From Myxococcales bacterium (lineage in GTDB: Bacteria; Myxococcota; Myxococcia; Myxococcales; Myxococcaceae): a DNA stretch of 64,000 nucleotides. The notes under the pieces are model-generated. The model did no database searches. It was not told the DNA's origin and worked only from the letters and a program-made list of their open reading frames with translations. The stretch spans positions 62,001 through 126,000 of the forward strand of contig JADLDB010000074.1 in the NCBI GenBank assembly GCA_020846875.1, in the 5' to 3' direction. Both the position numbers and the translations under genes were made by a program. Positions 16,234 to 23,399 of the stretch are shown piece after piece (position 1 is the first letter of the stretch; each line of letters starts with the position of its first letter).

Positions 16234-16586
16234 TCACACTGCATCGGCCAACCGAGCTGCTGTCGGAGCGCCACGTTCGCGTCGTAGGCGTTCGCCCGAT
16301 GATCGCTGGCCGTGTACACCACGCGCCCACCACGGGTGATGACCAGGCCGTGGCTGGCCCAGTCGTACTTCTCCACCGCCCGCTTCGCCTCCGGGGCGAG
16401 GTGCGGCACCGTGCGCACCCGCACCTTCCCGTGGAACTCGCTGTCGAAGCCGCTCACGGCGGCCCGCGTCGCGTCGCAGACGCGTCAGAACTTCAAGTAG
16501 TAGTAGGTGAGCACCAGCTCGTCGTCTCGTTGGGTGGAGGCGCAACCGGCGAGCACCAGCGAGGACAGGAAGGCGAGCACGCGCAT
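16230..16586 (-). CDS. Thioredoxin-like lipoprotein with in-frame TGA (candidate selenoprotein)
   Basis: From the ATG at 16586 the frame gives a lipoprotein signal (MRVLAFLSSLVLAGC, lipobox LAGC, Cys15), then a beta strand LVLTYYYLKF, then TGA at 16487-16485, then RVC and a helix. The same frame stays open to a stop at 16230. If TGA is selenocysteine, residue 34 and Cys37 form U-R-V-C, the place of CxxC in a thioredoxin fold; total 118 residues. The codons after the TGA keep G or C in the third position, as in a translated gene. The later part includes SHGLVITRGGRVVYTASDH, like the last strands of thioredoxin-like lipoproteins. Alternatives are a 33-residue peptide plus a GTG-started second ORF, a nonsense mutation, or an error of TGC to TGA. 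Confidence 0.62.
16449..16484 (-). promoter_or_regulatory. Possible bacterial SECIS hairpins just after the TGA
   Basis: Directly after the TGA, minus strand, come CGCGTC-TGC-GACGCG (16484-16470) and GCCGC-CGTGA-GCGGC (16463-16449), both perfect stems. The second apical loop begins 26 nt after the TGA and has G at its second position. That fits the loose published rule for bacterial SECIS elements (loop 16-37 nt downstream, a G among the first two loop bases). GC-rich DNA makes such hairpins easily, so this is weak support alone. Confidence 0.35.
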
Positions 16587-16627
16587 GCCCACCTTCCTGC
16601 TCGAAGTGGACGACTCAGGTCAACGCG

Positions 16628-16774
16628 CTACTGCTTCTGTGGGGGAGGTGGCGGTGGCTGGTTGCACCTGCACCGCTGATCCTTCGGGACGTGGCCGAGG
16701 ACCTGCTCGACGTGGCGACCGCAGCCGACGTAGCCGGGCTTCTGGCAGCGGGGACAGACGACAGGCATGCACAT
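16628..16774 (-). CDS. Small Cys-rich zinc-binding protein, 48 residues
   Basis: ATG at 16774 to TAG at 16628. The protein starts MCMPVVCPRCQKPGYVGCGR, followed by HVEQVLGHVPKDQRCRCNQ and a Pro-Gln tail. The CPRC, GCG, H and CRC spacing resembles the widespread actinobacterial and proteobacterial small proteins with the pattern C-x2-C-x(6-8)-GCG-x-H--V----P---RC, likely a one-zinc knuckle. It lies 41 bases upstream of the thioredoxin-like lipoprotein on the same strand. Its role is unknown; the location suggests redox or metal homeostasis. It is too short for most automatic callers. Confidence 0.7.
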   Translation of the reverse strand: MCMPVVCPRCQKPGYVGCGRHVEQVLGHVPKDQRCRCNQPPPPPPQKQ

Positions 16775-16823
16775 GGGCTCTCGACCTCCGGCCGAAGGAG
16801 AGCCGCGCGCCCCGGCAGAGGGT

Positions 16824-17609
16824 TCAAGCGCCCGGCGCGACCACCTTGAGCCGCGGCTTTCGGGGCGGCTTCCGCCCGCCGGTCTTCTTCTTCTGTGGCC
16901 TGCGCGCCTTCGGGGCCTGGGAGCCCGGCCCCTCCATCAAGTCGCGCCGGGTGCGCAGATCCGCCATCACCCGCTCGCCCACCCGCTTGGTCAGCACCTT
17001 GTTCACGCCGGAGCCGATCACGATACCGAGGATCGGCACCATCTTGATGAAGCCACGCCAGAGGTAGACGAGCGCCAAGGCGGTCATCGCCTTGAGCAGC
17101 CACTTCCCCACCGTGCGCGGGCCGTAGTTCCAGATCGCCACGCCCTCCGCCTTCACCATGTCGGCGAAGAAGTTCCGCCCGCCGGCGTCGTAGGTGCCCA
17201 CCGAGGCGAGGAGGAAGGCCAACTGCCGCTCCTTCGGCTCGTCGATGTCGAAGCCGTACAGGTGCGAGAGCGCCAGGCAGAGCTCGACCTCGCACTTGAG
17301 CAGGTAGGCCAATTCCGCAAAGGTGCCCGCCACGCCCGCCGCCAGGCTGCCCAGGCCGGGGATCAACGCCGGCACCGCCGTGGCCCCGCCGGCGATCGCC
17401 GCCCGGTTGGAGTAGGTGCGGATCAACTCCTTCGCCGTCACCTCCCGCAGGGTGTCCTTCGCCTTGGTGGCCTCGGGCGCGCGGGCCTTCGCCCTGGCAT
17501 CGGCCACCAGCACCATTTCCCGAATGGTGTCGCTGGAGGCCACCAGGCGCTCCACCGCGGTGAGCAACTGCTTGCCCTTCGCCTCGTCGGCCTTGTCGGT
17601 CTCGCTCAT
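16824..17609 (-). CDS. EcsC family protein
   Basis: 261 residues. The central part (about 70-210) has the EcsC pattern: a hydrophobic GGATAVPALIPGLGSLAAGV segment, LLKCEVELCLALSHLYGFD, and a second hydrophobic stretch before GVNKVLTKRVGERVM. EcsC proteins are membrane-associated, with no proven general activity. The C-terminal 35 residues are very basic (KKKTGGRKPPRKPRLK), which could bind membranes or nucleic acid. It is divergent from the VWA operon, with 94 bases between the two starts. Confidence 0.8.
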   Translation of the reverse strand: MSETDKADEAKGKQLLTAVERLVASSDTIREMVLVADARAKARAPEATKAKDTLREVTAKELIRTYSNRAAIAGGATAVPALIPGLGSLAAGVAGTFAELAYLLKCEVELCLALSHLYGFDIDEPKERQLAFLLASVGTYDAGGRNFFADMVKAEGVAIWNYGPRTVGKWLLKAMTALALVYLWRGFIKMVPILGIVIGSGVNKVLTKRVGERVMADLRTRRDLMEGPGSQAPKARRPQKKKTGGRKPPRKPRLKVVAPGA

Positions 17610-17703
17610 GGCGCAAAGGAGAATACACGAGGGCGCGCGGTCAGGCGGGCCGCGGCTGGAAAGTCATGGCTCCCACCCGCAGCCTGAAAGAGACTCGCCC
17701 GCC

Positions 17704-19473
17704 ATGGCCACCGCCAAGCCCCTGCTCCCCGAGGCGCAGCTCGGCCCCGCCGAAAAGCTGCTCGACCTGGTCCTCTCCTCCTCCGCGCACCTCTGGCACA
17801 ACCGCCCCGGCATCGAGCTCGCCGGCACGTGGCAGCCGAAGCCGAAGAAGGGCCAGCCGCTGCCGAAGAACGCCCGGGAGGTGAAGCCCGGCCTCCACCT
17901 CGCCGCCGCGACGCGCCTCTACGAGCGCCTGCTGGAGATCTACCGCCTCAACACCGAGCTCTTCGCGCACTTCGCCAGCTACGCGCTGAAAGAGACCGAC
18001 TGGCGCGATCTCAAGGTGGCCTGCGCCGCGCTGATGCTGGTGCAGAACAAGTCCGGACAGCCGGTGAAGGAGGACGACGGCCTGGTCGCCTTCTACGACG
18101 ACGACCTGCGCGCGCTGGGCGAGGCGATGCTGCTCTTCTACGAAAAGAAGTCGGCGAGAATGATGACGCCCAAGGCGGTGCTGCGCGTGGCGCAGTTGCT
18201 GGAGACCGAGGAGATCGCGCGGCTCAACCGCAAGGCCGGCTTCGGCGATCCCGCCTCGAAGAAGCCGCCGCTGGGCCGCTGGAAGCGCGCCGCGCAGAAG
18301 TGGCTCGCCGCGCGCGAGAAGAACCCGGCCCTGCTGCAGGGCCTGGTGAAGGCCGGGTTCAAGGAGACGATCAAGGCCATCGCCCGGAAGTGCGGCTACA
18401 AACCCGACAGCCAGGCCTTCTTCGAGGCGCTGGGCTGGAAACAGAGCCAGGCGAAGGGCGGCCACCGCACGGTGGGCCTGGGCGAGCTCAAGCTGCAGAA
18501 GCAGGAGCGCTTCGACGGGCTGGCCGAGGCGGAGATCTGCGAGGCGATCGTCGAGCAGTCGCTCACCTACAAGGACGTGGTGGGCCGCCTGCCGAAGGAC
18601 GTGGGCCTCACGCCGGCGATCATGGCCGCGTTGTTGCCGTCCCTGTCCGACAAGGATCTGCGGATCATGACGCCCACCCTGGAGGAGCTGGGCCTGATGG
18701 CGGATCGCGAGGTGCGCGCCCGCTGGGAGAAGGCGATCGAGACCTCCACCGATCAGCGGGCGCTCAACATCGCGAAGAACGTCCGCTCGAAGGAGGTCCG
18801 CGAGAAGCTGGAGCAGGCCGCCGACGTGGCCGCGCAGAAGGCGGTGGCCGAGGCGACCAGGGACGTGGACGTGCGGGTGATGTTCCTCATCGACAAGTCC
18901 GGCTCGATGCAGGGGGCGATCGAGCAGTCCATCGAGGCGCTCTCGAAGATCCTCGCCGGCTTCCCGCCCCAGCGGCTGCACATCGCCACCTTCGACACCA
19001 TGGGCACGGTGCTGGTGCCCAAGGCGCCCAGCCGGGCCGGGGTGCAGCACATGCTCAAGGGGATCAAGGCCGACGGCGGCACGGTGCACGGGGCCGGGGT
19101 GCGGGCGATCCACCGCGCGGGGGTGACGTTCCCCGACTCGTCGCGCCTGGTGGTGATCGTCGTAGGCGACGAGGCGGGCGAGGCCGGCGATCAGCTCGCC
19201 CGCGCCTTCACCGACTGCGGCTACCGGCCGTCGGCGCTGGCCATGCTCGTCTCGGTGGCGGGCAACGCGGCGCGCGGCAACTCGGTGCGGACCTGCGCGG
19301 GCTTCATGAAGCTGCCCTTCAGCGAGGTGAACGTGTCGCACTTCGACGATCCGTACCAGGTGACGCGCGTGTTGAAGGCGCTGCTGGACGCGCCGGTGGC
19401 GGTGGGCGCGGCCCCGCAACTGGGCTGGGTGGAGCGGGTGATGAAGACGCCGCTGCTTCAGCTGCCCGCCTGA
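17704..19473 (+). CDS. VWA-domain protein with long helical N-terminus
   Basis: 589 residues from the ATG at 17704. Residues 1-385 are largely helical, including RLYERLLEIYRLNTELFAHF and a repeat-like set of short helices. A C-terminal VWA domain starts near 390 with a complete MIDAS, D397-K-S-G-S401, and a downstream Thr and Asp-Glu. The architecture recalls TROVE/Ro60 proteins and the VWA component of ternary VWA systems, but I cannot assign either. No signal peptide, so it is cytoplasmic. The next gene begins 2 bases after its stop and the one after that is coupled, giving a three-gene operon with a JAMM protease. Confidence 0.72.
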   Translation: MATAKPLLPEAQLGPAEKLLDLVLSSSAHLWHNRPGIELAGTWQPKPKKGQPLPKNAREVKPGLHLAAATRLYERLLEIYRLNTELFAHFASYALKETDWRDLKVACAALMLVQNKSGQPVKEDDGLVAFYDDDLRALGEAMLLFYEKKSARMMTPKAVLRVAQLLETEEIARLNRKAGFGDPASKKPPLGRWKRAAQKWLAAREKNPALLQGLVKAGFKETIKAIARKCGYKPDSQAFFEALGWKQSQAKGGHRTVGLGELKLQKQERFDGLAEAEICEAIVEQSLTYKDVVGRLPKDVGLTPAIMAALLPSLSDKDLRIMTPTLEELGLMADREVRARWEKAIETSTDQRALNIAKNVRSKEVREKLEQAADVAAQKAVAEATRDVDVRVMFLIDKSGSMQGAIEQSIEALSKILAGFPPQRLHIATFDTMGTVLVPKAPSRAGVQHMLKGIKADGGTVHGAGVRAIHRAGVTFPDSSRLVVIVVGDEAGEAGDQLARAFTDCGYRPSALAMLVSVAGNAARGNSVRTCAGFMKLPFSEVNVSHFDDPYQVTRVLKALLDAPVAVGAAPQLGWVERVMKTPLLQLPA

Positions 19474-19474
19474 C

Positions 19475-20497
19475 ATGGTCGACTACAAGAAGTTCCTCGG
19501 GAAGCAGGAGGCGCTGGTGCTGCCGTGGTTGGGCGGCCCCACCGTGGAGGCCGAGGGACGGCGCCTGCGCCTGACGAAGCGGCCGAAGGCGCCCGGGTGG
19601 TACCGCTTCGAGGTGAAGGGCCGCGACGCGACGCCGGGTGAGGCGGCGGACACGCCCGACGTGTCGAAGCTGCCGAAGGTGCGCGGCTGGCTGTGGGGCG
19701 AGCGGCTGGTCCACGAGGGCGCGCGGGCGGAGCCGATGGCGTTGCTGCCCACCGAGGAGCCGCCGCTCTTCTCGCCCCTCTCCGCCCGGCGCTGGTACTC
19801 GGGGGAGCTGTTCTTCGACGCGCTGGAGTTCGAGTCGGAGGCGGAGGGCCAGGTGCGCGAAGCGCTGGCGCTGGGGAGAGGGCTCGCCGAGGTGAAGGGG
19901 GTGGCCGCGGGCCTCCGCGCGGCCTTCGGCTACGCGCTCCTCACCGCGGCGTCGAAGAAGTCGGGCGTGCCCTTCGTGGCGTCGGAGGTGAAGCCGAGGG
20001 TGGCGGAGGTGGCGCAGGGCGGCGCGGCGACCGCCGAGGCGGCGCTCGAGGCGCTCGAAGAGGAGCGCGTGGTCGCCCGCCGGGAGTGGCTCGAGCTGGA
20101 GCGGCGTCGCCTCGAAGCGTTGGTGCGCGAAGAGGTGGAGGCCGAGCGCGAGGCGCGACGCACCGAGCTGGAGCGCCGCGAGGCCGAGCTCGCCCAGGTG
20201 CTGCGGCAGCGGCGCGGACGCGGCGGGCCGGTCGAGCTGGCCGAGGCAGCGCTGGCCCAGGCCGGCGCGGTGCTGGAGACGGCGCGGCGGCTCAACGCGA
20301 ATCAGCTTGAGGTGGTGTTCCGCTTCATGGGCGAGCGCTTCATCTCGATCGTCGACGCGCACACGCTGCAGGTGATCGACTCCGGCATCTGCCTGGGGCA
20401 CCCGCCGAGAGACGACTTGATCACCCTGGACAGCCTTCCCTCCGTCATCAAGGAGGCCATCGACGGCGGCTTCCTCGTCATCCTGAGGTGGCCATGA
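19475..20497 (+). CDS. Uncharacterised protein between VWA and JAMM genes
   Basis: 340 residues. The N-terminal 80 residues form an apparent beta-rich module (VLPWLGGPTVEAEGRRLRL then GWYRFEVKGR). A charged coiled coil covers about 185-265 (ERRRLEALVREEVEAEREAR). The last 65 residues are a compact alpha/beta module ending VIKEAIDGGFLVILRWP. The ends resemble the accessory X proteins described for VWA-containing ternary systems in myxobacteria, but this is from memory of the pattern. It could bridge the VWA protein and the JAMM enzyme. Its stop overlaps the next start (ATGA). Confidence 0.65.
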   Translation: MVDYKKFLGKQEALVLPWLGGPTVEAEGRRLRLTKRPKAPGWYRFEVKGRDATPGEAADTPDVSKLPKVRGWLWGERLVHEGARAEPMALLPTEEPPLFSPLSARRWYSGELFFDALEFESEAEGQVREALALGRGLAEVKGVAAGLRAAFGYALLTAASKKSGVPFVASEVKPRVAEVAQGGAATAEAALEALEEERVVARREWLELERRRLEALVREEVEAEREARRTELERREAELAQVLRQRRGRGGPVELAEAALAQAGAVLETARRLNANQLEVVFRFMGERFISIVDAHTLQVIDSGICLGHPPRDDLITLDSLPSVIKEAIDGGFLVILRWP

Positions 20498-20838
20498 GGG
20501 AGGTGTGCCTGCTCATCGGTCGCGGCGGCGCGGTGCTGTGGAGCGACACCAGCGACAGCGCGATGGCGCTCGCGGATTCGCGCGCCCGGTGGGAGGCGAT
20601 CTGGCGGCATCGCGAGGAGCTGGAGGCCGTAGTGCACAGCCACCCCGCCGGTCCGCACGCCTTCTCCCATGAGGATGAGACGACCATGGACGCGGTGGAC
20701 GCCGCGCTGGGCAAGGGCCTGCGCTACGTCGTCGTGTCGCCGAAGGGCCTGGTGGTGCGCGAGGGCGGGAAAGAAGTCACCGCGCCCGCCGAAGCCCCGT
20801 GGTGGGTGCCGCTCCTCAGGCTGGCCTCGGGGATGTGA
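20494..20838 (+). CDS. JAB1/MPN (JAMM) metalloprotease-like protein
   Basis: 114 residues from an ATG coupled to the preceding stop. The JAMM zinc motif is complete: HSHP at 48-51, then S58 and D61 (H-x-H-P-x6-S-x2-D). A possible partner Glu is E3 in the first strand. JAMM enzymes cleave isopeptide or peptide bonds after ubiquitin-like modifiers or act on sulphur-carrier proteins. No E1, E2 or ubiquitin-like gene is in the window. It is the last gene of the VWA operon. Activity is inferred from the motif only. Confidence 0.8.
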   Translation: MREVCLLIGRGGAVLWSDTSDSAMALADSRARWEAIWRHREELEAVVHSHPAGPHAFSHEDETTMDAVDAALGKGLRYVVVSPKGLVVREGGKEVTAPAEAPWWVPLLRLASGM

Positions 20839-20850
20839 CTTCCGCGCGCG

Positions 20851-21168
20851 CTACAGCCCCCGGACGAAGACGAGCGCCACCATCACCGCCGCGCTCGCCA
20901 GGCCGAAGGCCAGCGGGCGCTCCCACCACCTCCACGGCCGCAGCGGCTTCGCCACCTCCGCCAGCGCCGCCGCCTTGAGTCGCGCGCGGGCCGTCGCCGA
21001 CGGACGAGGGCCCGATTCGCCGAGCTCGATCTCCCGCTTCAGCGCCACGAAGCGCTTCACGCACGCCGCGCAGGAAACGAGGTGCTCTTCCACCGCGTCC
21101 CGCCCCGCCGGGGGCACCTCCCCGAAATGGTACGCCACCAGGTCGCCCTGCAATTCCTCGCACGTCAT
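20851..21168 (-). CDS. Anti-sigma factor, zinc-binding, single membrane segment
   Basis: 105 residues. The N-terminal part has the anti-sigma zinc motif H-x3-C-x2-C (HLVSCAAC, about residues 29-36). One hydrophobic segment near the C-terminus (PLAFGLASAAVMVALVFV) anchors it in the inner membrane with almost no periplasmic part. Its ATG overlaps the stop of the sigma gene (ATGA, 21168-21165), the standard coupling for an ECF sigma and its inhibitor. The short outside tail suggests sensing within the membrane or cytoplasm. Confidence 0.87.
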   Translation of the reverse strand: MTCEELQGDLVAYHFGEVPPAGRDAVEEHLVSCAACVKRFVALKREIELGESGPRPSATARARLKAAALAEVAKPLRPWRWWERPLAFGLASAAVMVALVFVRGL

Positions 21169-21695
21169 CGCGCCATCTCCTCTCGCAGCCGCCGCACCAG
21201 CTCGTGCATGCGCGACTTCACCGTCCCCACCGGGACCGCCAGGACGTGGGCCGCCTCGTCGTAGGACAACCCCGACGCCCGCAATTCGTACAGCTCGCTC
21301 AAGGTGGCCGGCAGCCGCGCCAACGCCCCGCGCAGCACCGCCGCCGCCTGCTTCGCCTCCAGCACCGGCTCCGGCCCCGCGTCCATCGACGGCGCCGCCT
21401 GCGCCACGTGCTCCAGCGCCGACGCGCCCCGGTTCCTCGAGCGCGCCCGGTTGAGGCACGCGTTGCGCGCCACCTGGAACAGCCACGCCCGGAAGGACAC
21501 CTTGGGCCGGCCGCCCTTGCCCTCCTTCAGCACCGCCAGGAAGGCCTCGTGCAGGGCGTCCTCCGCCTCGTGCGCGTCGCCTGCGTGGCGCAACAGGAAG
21601 CCGAAGAGCGGCCGCTCGTACCGCTCGTACAGCACGTCGAAGGCGCGCTCGTCGCCCTTGAGCAACGCCTCGAAGAGGGCTTCGTCGGAGAGCAT
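21165..21695 (-). CDS. ECF-type RNA polymerase sigma factor
   Basis: 176 residues. Region 2 covers about 10-80 (AFDVLYERYERPLFGFLLRH ... AEDALHEAFLAVL), with the sigma-2 motif FRAWLFQVARNACLNRAR. Region 4 covers about 120-176 (LSYDEAAHVLAVPVGTVKSRMHELVRRLRE), a helix-turn-helix. The linker in between is Ala/Pro-rich. It is held by the anti-sigma factor encoded immediately downstream, and a small membrane protein gene precedes it by 16 bases. Target promoters cannot be told from the window. Confidence 0.93.
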   Translation of the reverse strand: MLSDEALFEALLKGDERAFDVLYERYERPLFGFLLRHAGDAHEAEDALHEAFLAVLKEGKGGRPKVSFRAWLFQVARNACLNRARSRNRGASALEHVAQAAPSMDAGPEPVLEAKQAAAVLRGALARLPATLSELYELRASGLSYDEAAHVLAVPVGTVKSRMHELVRRLREEMAR

Positions 21696-21711
21696 CCTCG
21701 AGTCCTTGAGC

Positions 21712-22071
21712 CTACGCCGCCGCCGGGGTTCGCGCCGCCCGGGCCGCGCCCACCACCACCAGCAGCGAGGACAACACGAAGAGGATCATCGCCAGCACGA
21801 TGTTGTTCATCGACTCCGCCGTGCCGAGGAAGGCGATCCGCAGGTGCTCGCCCTCGGGCGCGGACTGGGCGTACCTCATCGTGTTGATGATCCCCACCGA
21901 CGCGCCCAGCAGGCCCGAGCCGAAGGTGGACGCCCCCAGCGCCGCTGCCAACATCAGGAAGCGCTTCTCGGGCCGCAGCGCGAACAGCCCCCCGGAGGCC
22001 ACCAGGAAGAAGCCGAACAGCACCGTCGGCCACATCCCAAATCCACCGTCACGAAAGAAGTTGTCCCACAC
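21712..22071 (-). CDS. Small membrane protein upstream of the ECF sigma gene
   Basis: 119 residues from a GTG at 22071, with an AGGA about 9 bases upstream. There are about three membrane helices (WPTVLFGFFLVASGGLF, MLAAALGASTFGSGLLG, IVLAMILFVLSSLLVVVG). The arrangement is loosely like MotA/ExbB-type proteins but far too short. It likely starts the sigma/anti-sigma operon and could be part of the sensing route. No family is recognised. Confidence 0.65.
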   Translation of the reverse strand: MWDNFFRDGGFGMWPTVLFGFFLVASGGLFALRPEKRFLMLAAALGASTFGSGLLGASVGIINTMRYAQSAPEGEHLRIAFLGTAESMNNIVLAMILFVLSSLLVVVGAARAARTPAAA

Positions 22072-22119
22072 GTGTGTGTCCTCGCCGTCTCGAGTACGAC
22101 AGGGAGGAACCGCACGCGG

Positions 22120-22163
22120 AAAAAGGTTCGGCGGAGGGGAGCAGCTTCGCTCCGCCTCCGCCG
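22120..22163 (-). terminator. Rho-independent terminator after the VWA gene
   Basis: On the minus strand CGGCGGAGG and CCTCCGCCG (22155-22163 and 22129-22137) form a 9-bp stem, with an inner GGAGC/GCTCC extension. A run of five T follows (22120-22124). It lies just past the stop at 22184 and separates the VWA gene from the sigma operon. Confidence 0.7.
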
Positions 22164-22183
22164 AGGACCCCCGGGGGTGGGGT

Positions 22184-23299
22184 TTAGAAGCTGTAGTTGG
22201 CCTTCTCCGCCTGGCTGCGGGCCGACTCGAGCAGCGCGTCGTCCATCGTCTTGGCGCCGTCCTTGGCGCGCTTCTTCAGCTCGCCCTGCACGAACTCGTC
22301 GCGCTCCTTCGACAGCTTGGCGATCTCCGCCTGGATCTCCGCGCGCTCCTTCGCCTTCTCGGCCACGAAGGCCTCCCGCTGCTTGGCGTCCATCTTCTGC
22401 ATCTCGGCCGGCAGGGCCGCCGCGGGCATGTTCGCGATCGACTCGCCCTTCTTCTTCGCGTCCACCAGATCCCACCCGGAGTTGTCGTACATCGCCGAGG
22501 CCTTGGCCGCCGCGCGGGTCGACGCCGCGCCCGCGCTCATCCCCTGCGCATTCTTGTCCTGCGCCTCCTGCCGCGCCTCCGCCGCCTTCCCACCGGCGCC
22601 GTACGCGATGTACGTCTTGTTCATCTTCGCCGACAGCGCCGCGAGCTGCGCGTCCTGCGGGGCGTCCACCCGCGCCACCGCCCGGTTCTGATCGATGAAC
22701 AGGTAGTTCCCGTCCGCCAGCTTCGCCGCTGCCATCCACTGGCCGTTGATGCCTTCCTGCTCCGTGCCGGCGTGGATGGTGTTCACCACGATCCCGCGCT
22801 CGATGGCCGCCTTCACCGACGCCTGGAAGGGCACCGGGCCCTGGGTGAACGGCTCGTTGCCGGCGATGTAGATGAGCTTCAAGTCGCCCGCCCGGCTCGA
22901 CCACTCCAGCTCCTTCATCGCGTGCTTGATCACCGCGCCGCAGTACTCCTCTCCGCCGTTGGTCTGCAGCTTGAAGAGCGCTTCGGACACCTTGTCGAGA
23001 TCGGTGGTGAGCGGCACCACGCGGCGCACGTAGTCGTTGCCCGCCGGCAGGTTGTCGTTGCCGTACTCGTAGAGGGCCAACTCCAGCCTGGCGCGCTTCC
23101 CGTCCCGCTTGGCGGTGGCGAAGGTGTTGACGATCCGCCAGAGCTGCTCGCGCGTCTGGTTGATCAGGCCGTCCATGCTGCTCGAGGTGTCGATCAGGAT
23201 GGCGATCTGGACCTTCGGATCGGGCTTGTCGGAGTCGGCGAGACAGGGGACGGCCATCAACGCCGCGACGCACGCGGCGAGCAGAGAGATGCGCTTCAT
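22184..23299 (-). CDS. Exported VWA-domain protein with coiled-coil C-terminus
   Basis: 371 residues. A cleavable signal peptide (MKRISLLAACVAALMAVPCLA) is followed by a VWA domain with a complete MIDAS (IDTSSSMDG near residue 37). The domain includes LIYIAGNEPFTQGP, typical of periplasmic VWA proteins in proteobacteria. Residues about 245-371 are charged and helical (EMQKMDAKQREAFVAEKAKER), probably coiled coil. The start at 23299 is divergent from the gene at 23400, with 100 bases between. A strong terminator follows. Role unknown; likely a protein-binding periplasmic factor. Confidence 0.85.
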   Translation of the reverse strand: MKRISLLAACVAALMAVPCLADSDKPDPKVQIAILIDTSSSMDGLINQTREQLWRIVNTFATAKRDGKRARLELALYEYGNDNLPAGNDYVRRVVPLTTDLDKVSEALFKLQTNGGEEYCGAVIKHAMKELEWSSRAGDLKLIYIAGNEPFTQGPVPFQASVKAAIERGIVVNTIHAGTEQEGINGQWMAAAKLADGNYLFIDQNRAVARVDAPQDAQLAALSAKMNKTYIAYGAGGKAAEARQEAQDKNAQGMSAGAASTRAAAKASAMYDNSGWDLVDAKKKGESIANMPAAALPAEMQKMDAKQREAFVAEKAKERAEIQAEIAKLSKERDEFVQGELKKRAKDGAKTMDDALLESARSQAEKANYSF

Positions 23300-23399
23300 G
23301 TGGGTGCCTTTCGGTTGGGACTGCCAGGGCGCGGGTTGCGCCGGTGGAGGCTTGAAACGAGGCACGAGCCGAAACGATCTGTAGACTGGCGTCGTCTCG

